From JAMXLO01 sp035492535 (GTDB lineage: Bacteria; Pseudomonadota; Alphaproteobacteria; Acetobacterales; Acetobacteraceae), in contig DATJJM010000378.1 in NCBI GenBank assembly GCA_035492535.1, positions 1-60,414 on the forward strand: a stretch of 60,414 nt of DNA, written 5' to 3'. A program made the position numbers and the translations under genes. The notes below the pieces were generated by a model that saw only the letters and a list, made by a program, of their open reading frames with translations, did not search any database and was not told the origin of the DNA. Shown piece after piece: positions 8,687 through 16,677 of the stretch. Each line of letters opens with the position of its first letter. Positions within the stretch are counted from its first letter, which is position 1.

Positions 8687-9562
8687 ATGCCTCAGGTCGG
8701 CACAGGCGACTACCGCTACGAACTGGTCCGCGATTTCCTGAAAATGCCGCCAGGCGAGTCTCTCGGCATCGTCAGCCGCGTGGCGGCCGATGACCAGGAC
8801 CGCATCTATGTGTTCCAGCGCAAGAACCCACCGGTGGTGGTGTTCGATCGTGAGGGCAAGTACCTTGGCGCCTGGGGCACCGGCGAGGTCACCGACCCGC
8901 ACGGGCTGAAGATCGTGGATGGGATCGTATATACTACCGACCGCTCCGATTCGGTGGCGAAGTGTTTCACGCTGGATGGCAAGCCGCTGATGCAGCTTGG
9001 GGAGCGCGGGGTCCATTCCCATACTGGCTGCACCGGCTCGCCATGGCTGGCGGAATGCGCGGCGGGGCCGTTCAACCATCCCACCGAGATGATCGCCCAC
9101 CCGAACGGCGACATCTACGTGACAGACGGCTACCGGAACGCCCGCGTGCATCGCTTCACCCGCGATGGTGCGCTTGTCGCGTCATGGGGGACGCCCGGCA
9201 AGGCGCCTGGCCAGTTCCATTTGCCCCATAGCATCGCCATCGGCCCGGATGGCAATCTCCACGTTGCCGACCGGGCCAACCGGCGCATCCAGATATTCTC
9301 GCCCGATGGCGACTACCTCGGGATGTGGACCGGCATGGGTGGGCCGAACGACATTACGCGCGCCAAAGACGGCACTTACATCATTGCCGAGCAGGAGGTT
9401 GGCGACGAACCGGCGTATGTGTGCGTCCGCGATCCGAACGGCACCGTCCTGGCAAAGATGGCAAGCCGGCACGTGCATGGGGTCGGGGTGGATTCACGCG
9501 GCGACATCTACGCCGGGCTGACAGTCGATCGCAGCGTCGATAAGTTCGTGCGCGTGAGGTAA
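8687..9562 (+). CDS. NHL-repeat six-bladed beta-propeller protein
   Basis: 291 aa from the ATG at 8687, which follows GGGAGGAG; the frame is open further upstream without a site. Repeating blades such as RIYVFQRKNPPVVVFDREG, DIYVTDGYRNARVHRFTRDG and NLHVADRANRRIQIFSPDG show NHL repeats resembling the lyase domain of peptidylglycine alpha-amidating enzymes. No signal peptide is seen. It is the first of four closely spaced plus-strand genes (gaps of 11, 7 and minus 4 bases). Catalytic role uncertain; many bacterial homologues carry the amidating-lyase name without evidence. Confidence 0.82.
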   Translation: MPQVGTGDYRYELVRDFLKMPPGESLGIVSRVAADDQDRIYVFQRKNPPVVVFDREGKYLGAWGTGEVTDPHGLKIVDGIVYTTDRSDSVAKCFTLDGKPLMQLGERGVHSHTGCTGSPWLAECAAGPFNHPTEMIAHPNGDIYVTDGYRNARVHRFTRDGALVASWGTPGKAPGQFHLPHSIAIGPDGNLHVADRANRRIQIFSPDGDYLGMWTGMGGPNDITRAKDGTYIIAEQEVGDEPAYVCVRDPNGTVLAKMASRHVHGVGVDSRGDIYAGLTVDRSVDKFVRVR

Positions 9563-9573
9563 ACGGCGGTGCG

Positions 9574-9987
9574 ATGCGCGCGACGGTCTGTGTTCCGGCT
9601 GTCATCCTGATGCTGTTGGCCGCGGTTCCCGCGCACGCGGCGCTCGATACCTGCTTCGCTGATAGTCTGGGATCCTGGCGCGGCCCGGTGTGGAACGGGC
9701 CTGGGCTGCAGGTGATGGATACCGAGTTCAATGTAGCGCCCGACGGAACGCTGACCGGACGATATCATGTTTACGATACCGACCCGTTCGATGGCACATT
9801 GACGGAGTTCCGCCAGACCGGCCGCTGCGAGGCGGATTTCGTGTGGACAGACCGCTACGGCACCGGCACGGTGCACATCCAGTTCGAGCCTGAGATTGGC
9901 CGTTTCATCGGCGGCTGGGGCGTCCAAGGCATTGCTCCCAGCCTCGAATTCGACGGCTTCCGCAAGCGGCCGCCAGCGGTGAGTTGA
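9574..9987 (+). CDS. exported hypothetical protein
   Basis: 137 aa with a clear signal peptide (ATVCVPAVILMLLAAVPAHA, cleavage after AHA near residue 22). The mature part is a small beta-rich domain with TEFNVAPDGTLTGRYHVYD and GRFIGGWGVQGIAPS, reminiscent of periplasmic domains that scale with a GTLTGxY motif. Two cysteines (LDTCFADS and GRCEADF) could form a disulfide. Second gene of the run that starts with the beta-propeller. Family unrecognised. Confidence 0.7.
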   Translation: MRATVCVPAVILMLLAAVPAHAALDTCFADSLGSWRGPVWNGPGLQVMDTEFNVAPDGTLTGRYHVYDTDPFDGTLTEFRQTGRCEADFVWTDRYGTGTVHIQFEPEIGRFIGGWGVQGIAPSLEFDGFRKRPPAVS

Positions 9988-9994
9988 GGTCAGC

Positions 9995-10621
9995 ATGATC
10001 CTGATCGGTCAGTACGATTCGCCGTTCGTGCGGCGCGTGGCGATCGCGTTGCAGCTTTACGGCATAGCCTTTGAGCACCGCCCCTGGTCAACTTTTGGTG
10101 ATGCCGATCTGATTGCGCCGTTCAACCCGTTGCGGCGCGTGCCGACTCTTGTGCTGGACGACGGAGAGGCATTGATCGAGAGCGGTGCGATTCTCGATTA
10201 CGTTGATGAATCGGTTGGGCCGTCCCGCGCGATGATCGCCGAAAGCGGCGACGGGCGACGGCAAGCGCTCAAAGTGTGCGCGCTGGCGACCGGGCTGGCC
10301 GACAAGGCAGTGAGCCTTGTCTATGAGCAAGTGCTGCATGAGGCGATCTCCGAACAGTGGATCGCGCGCTGCCGCGCCCAGATCGGCGACGTGCTCGGTG
10401 TGCTGGAGGCCCACCGCGTTGCAATTGCCTCACGCTTCTGGTTCGGCGATGCCATCGGCCATCCAGATATTGCCGTTGCCTGCGCCCTGCGGTTCACGCG
10501 TGAGGCCCATCCGGGCCTGTTCGACGAACAGCGCTGGCCGGCACTGACGACACACGCAATAACCTGCGAGGCATTGCCCGCATTCCAGGCGATCGTGCAG
10601 CCATTCATACCGCCGTCGTGA
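9995..10621 (+). CDS. glutathione S-transferase family protein
   Basis: 208 aa. The thioredoxin-like N-terminal domain begins ILIGQYDSPFVRRVAIALQL, with RRVPTLVLDDGEALIESGAIL carrying the cis-Pro and the ES pair that binds the gamma-glutamyl group. The helical C-terminal domain has the GDAIGHPDIAVACAL segment. Such proteins conjugate or isomerise electrophiles. Its stop overlaps the GTG start of the next gene by four bases, indicating translational coupling. Confidence 0.88.
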   Translation: MILIGQYDSPFVRRVAIALQLYGIAFEHRPWSTFGDADLIAPFNPLRRVPTLVLDDGEALIESGAILDYVDESVGPSRAMIAESGDGRRQALKVCALATGLADKAVSLVYEQVLHEAISEQWIARCRAQIGDVLGVLEAHRVAIASRFWFGDAIGHPDIAVACALRFTREAHPGLFDEQRWPALTTHAITCEALPAFQAIVQPFIPPS

Positions 10622-11298
10622 CGGCACTTTCGCCGCTGGGCCGCGCCTTAGGGCAGCTCGACGATCCAATATTGCTGGGCGTGCTGTGGCGAAGTCTGGC
10701 GTGGTCGGCTGTCTGCTTTGCCGCATTGCATGCGCTGGCGATTGTCGTGGTGCATCGGCTGCTCGATCTGCACGGCTGGCTTGGATGGATGGCGGATGTG
10801 CTGGGCAGCGTTGGTGCGTCACTCCTGGCGCTGTGGCTCTTCCTGCCGGTGGCAGCCATCATCGGCACGCTTTACATCGACCGCATTGCAGGCGCGGTGG
10901 AGCGTCGGCACTACCCGTCGCTTATACCGGCGCAGGGTGCGCCAATGGCATCGCAGCTTCTGGACGCCGCCAACGTCGGCTTGCGGATCCTGTTGTTGAA
11001 TGTGCTGGCACTGATCGCTGCGCTGATCCTGCCGGGGATCGGGCTGATACTCGCATGGCTCATCGGCGGCTACGCGATCGGCCGGGGCTTGTTCGCGGCG
11101 GTGGCCATGCGGCGAATGCCTCGATTGGCAGCCGAAGCATTGTATCGCCAGGCACGCGGTGCCGTACTGGTGCAAGGCTGTCTGATCGCGCTGGCAAGTT
11201 ACGTTCCAATATTGAATCTGTTGATCCCCGTTGTCGGCACTGCCGCAATGGTGCATGTCCTGGACTGGACAATGACCGAGTCCCCGAGTCGGTTGTGA
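10618..11298 (+). CDS. EI24 domain-containing inner-membrane protein (CysZ-like)
   Basis: 226 aa from a GTG start inside the GTGA overlap with the GST gene. Four or more hydrophobic spans are visible, and the order (paired N-terminal helices, a loop with IDRIAGAVERRHYP, then LPGIGLILAWLIGGYAIGRG) fits the EI24/CysZ group. CysZ is a sulfate channel, but this branch is usually uncharacterised. Fourth gene of the run. Confidence 0.75.
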   Translation: MTALSPLGRALGQLDDPILLGVLWRSLAWSAVCFAALHALAIVVVHRLLDLHGWLGWMADVLGSVGASLLALWLFLPVAAIIGTLYIDRIAGAVERRHYPSLIPAQGAPMASQLLDAANVGLRILLLNVLALIAALILPGIGLILAWLIGGYAIGRGLFAAVAMRRMPRLAAEALYRQARGAVLVQGCLIALASYVPILNLLIPVVGTAAMVHVLDWTMTESPSRL

Positions 11299-11413
11299 AC
11301 CACGCGGATCGTTGTGGATAACAGCAGTGAAGGCGGTTGTTCTGCCGGTTCGGCCTGTGTTACCCGCGTCGCATCGTCGCGACTCCTGATCATGCCCGGA
11401 GAACGAGGAGCCC

Positions 11414-12088
11414 GTGTTCAAACGCCGCAGACCCGACGACCCACAGGGTGATGAACCGGGCGCCACTTTGCCCGCTGGCCTCTCGATGCCCGAACCGGCG
11501 ATCGCCCGAGATCGCCCCCGCGGTGCTGCCGAGCCGTTCGACAATGGCCTCGGTGTCCCACCATTCCGTCCCGCCCCGCCGCAAGAGGTGCAAACAATGT
11601 CCCGGCCGCCCTTCAACACAGCCCCCACCCCCACAGCCACACCTCCAGCAAACGCGCAACGTCCGGCGCTTGGCCCGATCCGGACCCCCGCGCGCGACCC
11701 TGCCGAGCGACGCACGCTGGTGGTGGGCCGCGGCATCAGCGTGCAGGGCACGGTACAGGATGCCGAACGGCTCGTCGTCGAAGGTACGGTCGAGGCCACC
11801 ATGATCCACGCGACCGAACTGGCGATCTCTCCGGGCGGCGTGTTCAAGGGCGAAGTCGAGGTCGAGGATGCCGAGATCGCCGGCACGATCGACGGCACGC
11901 TGACCGCGCGGGGCAGTCTGATCGTGCGCGCCACCGGCAAGGTGATGGGCACCGCCCGTTGCCGTCGCCTCCAGGTCGAGGACGGCGGACAGATCACCGG
12001 TCATATGGAGATGCTGTCAGGCGATGCCTCCCGTGCCGAGCCGACCCCGGCGCGGCCGCTCGCGGAGCCCGCGACCTACACATCGTGA
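11414..12088 (+). CDS. bactofilin (polymer-forming cytoskeletal protein)
   Basis: 224 aa from a GTG start with GAGGAG upstream. The first 95 residues are Pro-rich and likely disordered. Residues about 98-200 form the bactofilin beta-helix: LVVGRGISVQGTVQDAERLV, VEGTVEAT, GGVFKGEVEVEDAEIAGTID, then VMGTARCRRLQVEDGGQI. Bactofilins self-assemble without nucleotide into filaments that localise cell-wall or envelope enzymes. No M23 peptidase gene is adjacent, in contrast to many bactofilin loci. Confidence 0.9.
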   Translation: MFKRRRPDDPQGDEPGATLPAGLSMPEPAIARDRPRGAAEPFDNGLGVPPFRPAPPQEVQTMSRPPFNTAPTPTATPPANAQRPALGPIRTPARDPAERRTLVVGRGISVQGTVQDAERLVVEGTVEATMIHATELAISPGGVFKGEVEVEDAEIAGTIDGTLTARGSLIVRATGKVMGTARCRRLQVEDGGQITGHMEMLSGDASRAEPTPARPLAEPATYTS

Positions 12089-12188
12089 GCGGATCCAGAG
12101 CCGCAAAGCGTAGATACGCGCGCCTAGTCCACAGTTCGGTTTTGTACACTCGGCGTATATGCTTTGTTCTCTGGCACAGAAGGTCTGT

Positions 12189-12202
12189 TTGACGCAGATC
12201 AA
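12189..12202. promoter_or_regulatory. FNR/FixK-type binding site candidate upstream of the KdgT-type permease
   Basis: TTGAC-GCAG-ATCAA matches the alphaproteobacterial FNR/FixK consensus TTGAY-N4-RTCAA with both half-sites intact. It sits 54 bp before the permease ATG, a position suited to activation or repression by an oxygen-responsive CRP/FNR family protein. A single 14-bp match can occur by chance. Confidence 0.45.
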
Positions 12203-12256
12203 GGCGGAACGGCAACGACGCGCATACATTCTTCGGGTCCCATCAACAGGTGACCC

Positions 12257-13249
12257 ATGCGCATATACAAAACGATTAACAAGGTCCCGGGCGGGCTGAT
12301 GGTCGTGCCGCTGTTCACCGGCATGGTCATTAACACATTCTTCCCGCACCTCCTGAAGATCGGCGGGTTCACCCAGGCTCTGAGCGAGGTGGGCTATCCG
12401 ACCATCCTGGGTATGTACCTGTTCACCGTCGGCACCAAGATGACGCTGCGCACAGCGCCGCGCATGCTGAAGCGCGGCTTCGGCATCATGGCCGCGAAGG
12501 TCGGCATGGCGACACTCGTCGCCATATCGGTGGGGAAATTCTTTGGTGGCGATATCTGGGGGTACAGCACCCTGGCGCTGCTGGTCGCGATGAGCGACAC
12601 CAATGGCGGCATGTTCATGGCGCTCACCAGTGTGATGGGCGACAAGGAAGACTCAGGCACCTACGTGCCGCAGAGCATCGAGACCGGACCGTTCCTCACC
12701 ATGATGATCCTGGTGGGCGCCGGCCTTGCCAACATTCCGTGGCTGACCATCGTGTCGGTGATTGCGCCGATCGCGGCGGGTGCGTTGTTCGGCAACCTGG
12801 ACGAGGATCTGCGCGACTTCTTCGGCTCGCACGAGGCGATCATCGTGCCGTTCATGGGCTTCACGCTTGGCCAGACAATCAATCTGTCGGCCGTGGTGAC
12901 GGCCGGTGTGCCGGGTGTGCTGCTCGGCGTGTTCGTGGTGGTGGTGACCGGCACCGTGTGCATCATTGCTGACCGGCTGCTGGGTGGTTCTGGCATCGCG
13001 GGAGCAGCCGCATCCAGCACCGCCGGGAATTCAGCGGCCGTGCCAAAGGCAGTGGCAATGGCGGATCCAAGCTACGCGGCGATTGCGCCGATCGCGACCG
13101 TACAGGTGGCCGCCTCGGTCATCGTCACCGCGATCCTGACGCCCATCCTGACGTCACTCGTCTACAAGCGGGTACAGAGGCAGCGGGCTCTGGGGCCACA
13201 GACGGCTGCACCGCCCGCGTCAGTAGCGGCCGCGCACGGCAACGACTAA
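12257..13249 (+). CDS. kdgT: 2-keto-3-deoxygluconate permease family transporter
   Basis: 330 aa membrane protein with about ten helices. The opening KTINKVPGGLMVVPLFTGMV and the central ALLVAMSDTNGGMFMALTSVMGD are hallmarks of the KdgT family, which imports 2-keto-3-deoxygluconate from pectin or uronate breakdown by proton symport. AGGTG precedes the ATG. No KDG kinase or KDPG aldolase gene is adjacent, so the physiological substrate is inferred from family only. A low-complexity Ala-rich loop near residues 245-270 (IAGAAASSTAGNSAAVPKA) sits between helices. Confidence 0.85.
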   Translation: MRIYKTINKVPGGLMVVPLFTGMVINTFFPHLLKIGGFTQALSEVGYPTILGMYLFTVGTKMTLRTAPRMLKRGFGIMAAKVGMATLVAISVGKFFGGDIWGYSTLALLVAMSDTNGGMFMALTSVMGDKEDSGTYVPQSIETGPFLTMMILVGAGLANIPWLTIVSVIAPIAAGALFGNLDEDLRDFFGSHEAIIVPFMGFTLGQTINLSAVVTAGVPGVLLGVFVVVVTGTVCIIADRLLGGSGIAGAAASSTAGNSAAVPKAVAMADPSYAAIAPIATVQVAASVIVTAILTPILTSLVYKRVQRQRALGPQTAAPPASVAAAHGND

Positions 13250-13275
13250 TCCGCGTATCTACACACGCCGGCGAT

Positions 13276-13300
13276 GAAGCAGCCCTCCCGGGGCTGCTTC
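13276..13300. terminator. bidirectional hairpin between kdgT and hpnH
   Basis: GAAGCAGCCC, loop TCCCG, GGGCTGCTTC: ten perfect pairs in the 86-bp gap between two convergent genes. No U-run follows on either strand. Position and strength suggest a shared transcription end. Confidence 0.6.
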
Positions 13301-13335
13301 GTCATGCATACGTCTCACCCGGCTGACCGCTAGCT

Positions 13336-14478
13336 TCAATCCGCGGTGTCGGCGACGGTGTCCCGCTTCCTGGCCTTGATGCGTGCCAACGCCTGCTCGA
13401 CATGCCGGCTGAAAACGTACTCAGCGGGCCGCTGCCGCTCCAGAGCGATCTCCGGCGCCATCGGACCGTCGGTACGAATCCCCCGCAGCGCCTGTGCCGC
13501 CGCCCGCCATGGCTTGCGGATCGTCTCGCTCACCGCAGTCGCCTCATACCCCGAATGCACCATGCAGTCGGCGCATTTCTCATAGTTGCCGGTGCCGTAG
13601 CGATCCCAGTCGGTGGTCTCCATCAGTTCCTTGAAGGTCTTCGTGTAACCTTCTCCGAGGAGATAACAGGGCCGCTGCCAGCCGAAATACGTCCGCGTCG
13701 GGTTGCCCCACGGCGTGCAATGGAACGTCTGATTGCCGGCCAGGAAATCCAGGAACATGGACGACTGGTTGAACGCCCACTTCGTCTTGCCCTGCCGCGC
13801 GAAGATCCCGCGGAACAGCTCCTTCGTCCTTCGCCGGTTGAGGAAGTGCTGCTGATCCGGCGCCCGCTCATACGCGTAACCGGGCGAGACAGAAATCCCG
13901 TCCACGCCCATTGCCATCACGTCGTCGAAGAACGACGCGACGCGCTCCGGCTTCGCGTTATCGAACAGCGTGGCATTGATGATGGTGCGGAAGCCGCGCG
14001 CCTTCGACGCGGCGATGGCCGCGACTGCACGATCGTATACACCCTCCTGGCAGACCGAGATGTCGTGTTCCTCGCGTGAACCATCCAGGTGCACGGACCA
14101 GGAGAACCACTTGCTGGGCTGGAACAGATGCATCTTCTTTTCCAGCAACAACGCGTTGGTGCAGACGATGACGAACTTCTTGCGCTCGATCGCGCCCTGC
14201 ACGATCTGCTCGATCTCACGATGCAGCAGCGGCTCGCCACCGGCGATCACAACCACCGGCGCGCCGCATTCGTCGATCGCCTCCATGCACTCATCGACCG
14301 ACAGGCGCTGATTCAGGATCTCGGCCGGATAGTCGATCTTGCCGCAGCCGGCACAGGCCAGGTTGCAGCGGAACAGTGGCTCCAGCATCAGCACCAGCGG
14401 GTAGCGTTTCCGCCCCAGCAGATGCTGCTTCACGACATAGGCGCCGACACGCAGCGCCTGGTTCAACGGCACGGGCAT
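13336..14478 (-). CDS. hpnH: adenosyl hopene transferase, radical SAM protein HpnH
   Basis: 380 aa from the ATG at 14478, 14 bp after the ispH stop. HpnH joins the 5'-deoxyadenosyl group of SAM to hopene, the first step of bacteriohopanepolyol side-chain synthesis. The radical SAM cluster motif is CNLACAGC (Cys38, Cys42, Cys45), with VVVIAGGEPLLH (GGE) binding SAM. NQRLSVDECMEAIDECGAP and FSWSVHLDGSREEHD match the HpnH subfamily closely. A C-terminal cysteine group (CADCMVHSGYEA) follows. The start choice matches the usual N-terminus MPVPLNQALRVG. It is in an operon with ispH, which supplies C5 units for the same product. Confidence 0.95.
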   Translation of the reverse strand: MPVPLNQALRVGAYVVKQHLLGRKRYPLVLMLEPLFRCNLACAGCGKIDYPAEILNQRLSVDECMEAIDECGAPVVVIAGGEPLLHREIEQIVQGAIERKKFVIVCTNALLLEKKMHLFQPSKWFSWSVHLDGSREEHDISVCQEGVYDRAVAAIAASKARGFRTIINATLFDNAKPERVASFFDDVMAMGVDGISVSPGYAYERAPDQQHFLNRRRTKELFRGIFARQGKTKWAFNQSSMFLDFLAGNQTFHCTPWGNPTRTYFGWQRPCYLLGEGYTKTFKELMETTDWDRYGTGNYEKCADCMVHSGYEATAVSETIRKPWRAAAQALRGIRTDGPMAPEIALERQRPAEYVFSRHVEQALARIKARKRDTVADTAD

Positions 14479-14492
14479 TCGCGGTAAATCCT

Positions 14493-15422
14493 CTATGCTT
14501 CGGCCAGTTCCTTGGGGAAGCGGAAGCGCACGTCCTCCGCCACACCGGCAAGGGTGGATACATCGATCTCGCCAAACCGGCGCAGTCCGTCCAGCACGCC
14601 CTGCACCAGCATCTCCGGCGCGGAGGCCCCTGCGGTGACACCAACCGACCCGACGCCCACGAACCACTCAGGCTGCAGCGCATCGGCGTCGTCGATCAGA
14701 TAGGACGGCTTGCCCAGCTCCTCGCCTATCTCGCGAAGTCGGTTGGAGTTGGAGCTGTTCCGCGATCCCACCACCAGGATCATGTCAACCTCGCTTGCCA
14801 GGTCGCGCACCGCCTGCTGGCGGTTCTGTGTGGCATAGCAAATATCGCGTACATCCGGTCCGACGATAGTAGGAAACCGCGCCTTCAGCGCCGCGATGAT
14901 GCCCCGCGTGTCGTCCACCGAGAGCGTGGTCTGCGTGATGTATGCGAGCTTCTCCGGGTCGGCGACCTCCAGCGCGGCGACATCGGCCACGGTCTGCACC
15001 AAGTGCACCTTGGCCGGCACCTGACCGATCGTGCCCTCGACCTCCGCGTGGCCGGCATGGCCGACCAGCACAATCTGGCGGCCCTGGGCAGCGTAGCGCC
15101 GCCCCTCGTTGTGCACCTTGGCCACCAGCGGGCAGGTCGCGTCGATCACCGGCAACTGTCGCTCAGCCGCCAGTTGCTCCACCCTTTTCGCGACTCCATG
15201 TGCCGAGAAGATGGTCATGGCTCCCGGCGGAATCTCATCCAGCTCATCCACGAACACCGCGCCGCGGGTCCGCAGGTCCTCGACGACATGCCGGTTGTGC
15301 ACAATTTCGTGACGGACATAGATCGGCGGACCGTACTTTTTAAGCGCCCGCTCGACGATCTCGATCGCCCGCTCGACGCCGGCGCAGAAACCGCGAGGCT
15401 GGGCCAGAACGACACGGAACAT
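14493..15422 (-). CDS. ispH: 4-hydroxy-3-methylbut-2-enyl diphosphate reductase
   Basis: 309 aa from the ATG at 15422, preceded by GGGAGAA; the open frame upstream is not coding. IspH catalyses the last MEP-pathway step, reducing HMBPP to IPP and DMAPP with a [4Fe-4S] cluster held by three cysteines: Cys13 (QPRGFCAGV), Cys97 (DATCPLV) and Cys195 (DICYATQNRQ), all present. VGSRNSSNSNRL is the substrate-binding SxN region. Divergent from ispA; downstream partner is hpnH, so C5 supply and hopanoid side-chain formation share a transcript. Confidence 0.97.
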   Translation of the reverse strand: MFRVVLAQPRGFCAGVERAIEIVERALKKYGPPIYVRHEIVHNRHVVEDLRTRGAVFVDELDEIPPGAMTIFSAHGVAKRVEQLAAERQLPVIDATCPLVAKVHNEGRRYAAQGRQIVLVGHAGHAEVEGTIGQVPAKVHLVQTVADVAALEVADPEKLAYITQTTLSVDDTRGIIAALKARFPTIVGPDVRDICYATQNRQQAVRDLASEVDMILVVGSRNSSNSNRLREIGEELGKPSYLIDDADALQPEWFVGVGSVGVTAGASAPEMLVQGVLDGLRRFGEIDVSTLAGVAEDVRFRFPKELAEA

Positions 15423-15758
15423 GGGCTTCTCCCGAATTGCCCGGCATATGGCATGCCGCCCCCGGCCCGGCAAGGAAAGGTCAGGGGGTCTGCCCGGATC
15501 CCCTCGCCAATGGCAGACAACCGGGGTTCTAAGGCCGTCGCCCTTAGCGAGGTTCCAAGGAGCGGAGCTCCCTGGTGGGGTCCGGGGCAAAGCCCCGACC
15601 TTCCCTGCCCGTGATGGTTGCGGTAAGGCAGTAACGGAATCGAGGCAGCCGAGCCACACCCGCGTGTGATTCGTGCAACCACAAGGGTGCGAGCATTCCC
15701 AATTGGTCGGATCGTGACAGATTCGGATGCTATGGACTGGCATCGGAAGGCCGGCGCT
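15423..15758. other. divergent intergenic region between ispH and ispA
   Basis: 336 bp with no convincing gene. It must hold the promoters of the ispH-hpnH and ispA-dxs transcripts. The part nearest ispH contains stacked inverted repeats (listed separately). I see no clear -35/-10 pair and no tRNA or riboswitch fold. Confidence 0.6.
15488..15600. repeat. cluster of four inverted repeats (REP-like intergenic element)
   Basis: Four successive hairpins: GTCTGCC/GGCAGAC (15488-15518), CTAAGG/CCTTAG (15529-15547), CCAAGGAGC/GCTCCCTGG with one offset (15555-15575), and GGTCCGGGGC AAA GCCCCGACC (15579-15600). The shape and wording (GGGGC AAA GCCCC next to CCTGGTGGGG) resemble multi-hairpin intergenic elements that I recall as common in Acetobacteraceae genomes. 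There is no second full copy in this window. Confidence 0.5.
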
Positions 15759-16658
15759 ATGAGCTTGGTTGAAACGGACCTGTCTGCAGCCTTGTTGCGC
15801 GTCGCTGGAGTCGTCGAAGCCGCACTGGAGGCATTGCTGCCGCCGGTGGAAGGCGCCGAAGGACGTCTGGCCGACGCAATGCGTTATGCGTGCCTGGGCG
15901 GCGGCAAGCGAATGAGGGCGTTCCTGGTGATTGAGAGTTCGGCCCTGTTCGCCGTCTCTGAGACGTGCGCGGCACGGGCAGCGGCGGCGGTGGAGATGAT
16001 GCACGCCTATTCGCTCGTCCACGACGACCTGCCGGCAATGGATAACGACGACTTGCGCCGGGGCAAGCCGTCCACGCACAAGGCGTTCGACGAGGCAACG
16101 GCCATCCTGGCCGGCGACGCCCTGCAAACCCGGGCGTTTGAGGTGCTGGCCGAGCCAGACACCCATTCAGACCCGCAGGCGCGCTGCGAGCTGGTGACGG
16201 GGCTGGGTGCGGCCACAGGAGCCCGTGGCATGGCCGGAGGTCAGATGATCGACATGCTGGCCGAGGGCCGGACACTGGACGGACCGGCGGTGACGCGACT
16301 TCAAGCGCTGAAGACCGGCCGGCTGATCCAGTTCTCCGCCGAGGCGGGCGCAATCCTGGGGCGGGCGCCACTGGCCCAGCGGCATCTCCTGGCAGCCTAC
16401 GGACGGGATATTGGCGCGGCCTTCCAAATCGCGGATGACTTACTGGACGCCGAGGGCAGTACGGAGGAAACCGGCAAGACTGCCGGCAAGGACGCCGCCG
16501 CCGGCAAGGCGACCATGGTTGCAGTCCTGGGGTTGGACCGGGCGCGGGCGCAGGCCGAGTTGCTGGCACGCCAGGCGGCCGGTCACCTGGACGGGTTTGG
16601 CGAACGGGGCAAGCTGCTGCGGTCCCTTGCGGCCTATGTCGTGACACGGCGAAATTAA
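15759..16658 (+). CDS. ispA: polyprenyl synthetase (farnesyl diphosphate synthase type)
   Basis: 299 aa from the ATG at 15759, favoured by GGAAGG upstream over earlier in-frame ATGs. It condenses IPP with DMAPP and GPP to give farnesyl diphosphate, the precursor of squalene and hopene. The first Asp-rich motif is HDDLPAMDNDDLRRG (Asp89, Asp90, Asp95) and the second is QIADDLLD (Asp226, Asp227, Asp230). LGGGKRMRAFL gives the diphosphate-binding GGKR. Closely followed by dxs (19 bp). Geranylgeranyl specificity cannot be excluded from sequence. Confidence 0.92.
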   Translation: MSLVETDLSAALLRVAGVVEAALEALLPPVEGAEGRLADAMRYACLGGGKRMRAFLVIESSALFAVSETCAARAAAAVEMMHAYSLVHDDLPAMDNDDLRRGKPSTHKAFDEATAILAGDALQTRAFEVLAEPDTHSDPQARCELVTGLGAATGARGMAGGQMIDMLAEGRTLDGPAVTRLQALKTGRLIQFSAEAGAILGRAPLAQRHLLAAYGRDIGAAFQIADDLLDAEGSTEETGKTAGKDAAAGKATMVAVLGLDRARAQAELLARQAAGHLDGFGERGKLLRSLAAYVVTRRN

Positions 16659-16677
16659 ACATCGGGGTACGAGGAAG

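Noticed and set aside
10819..11997. A 392-codon minus-strand frame across the EI24 and bactofilin genes
   Set aside because: It spans two plus-strand genes with good family matches and shows no domain of its own.
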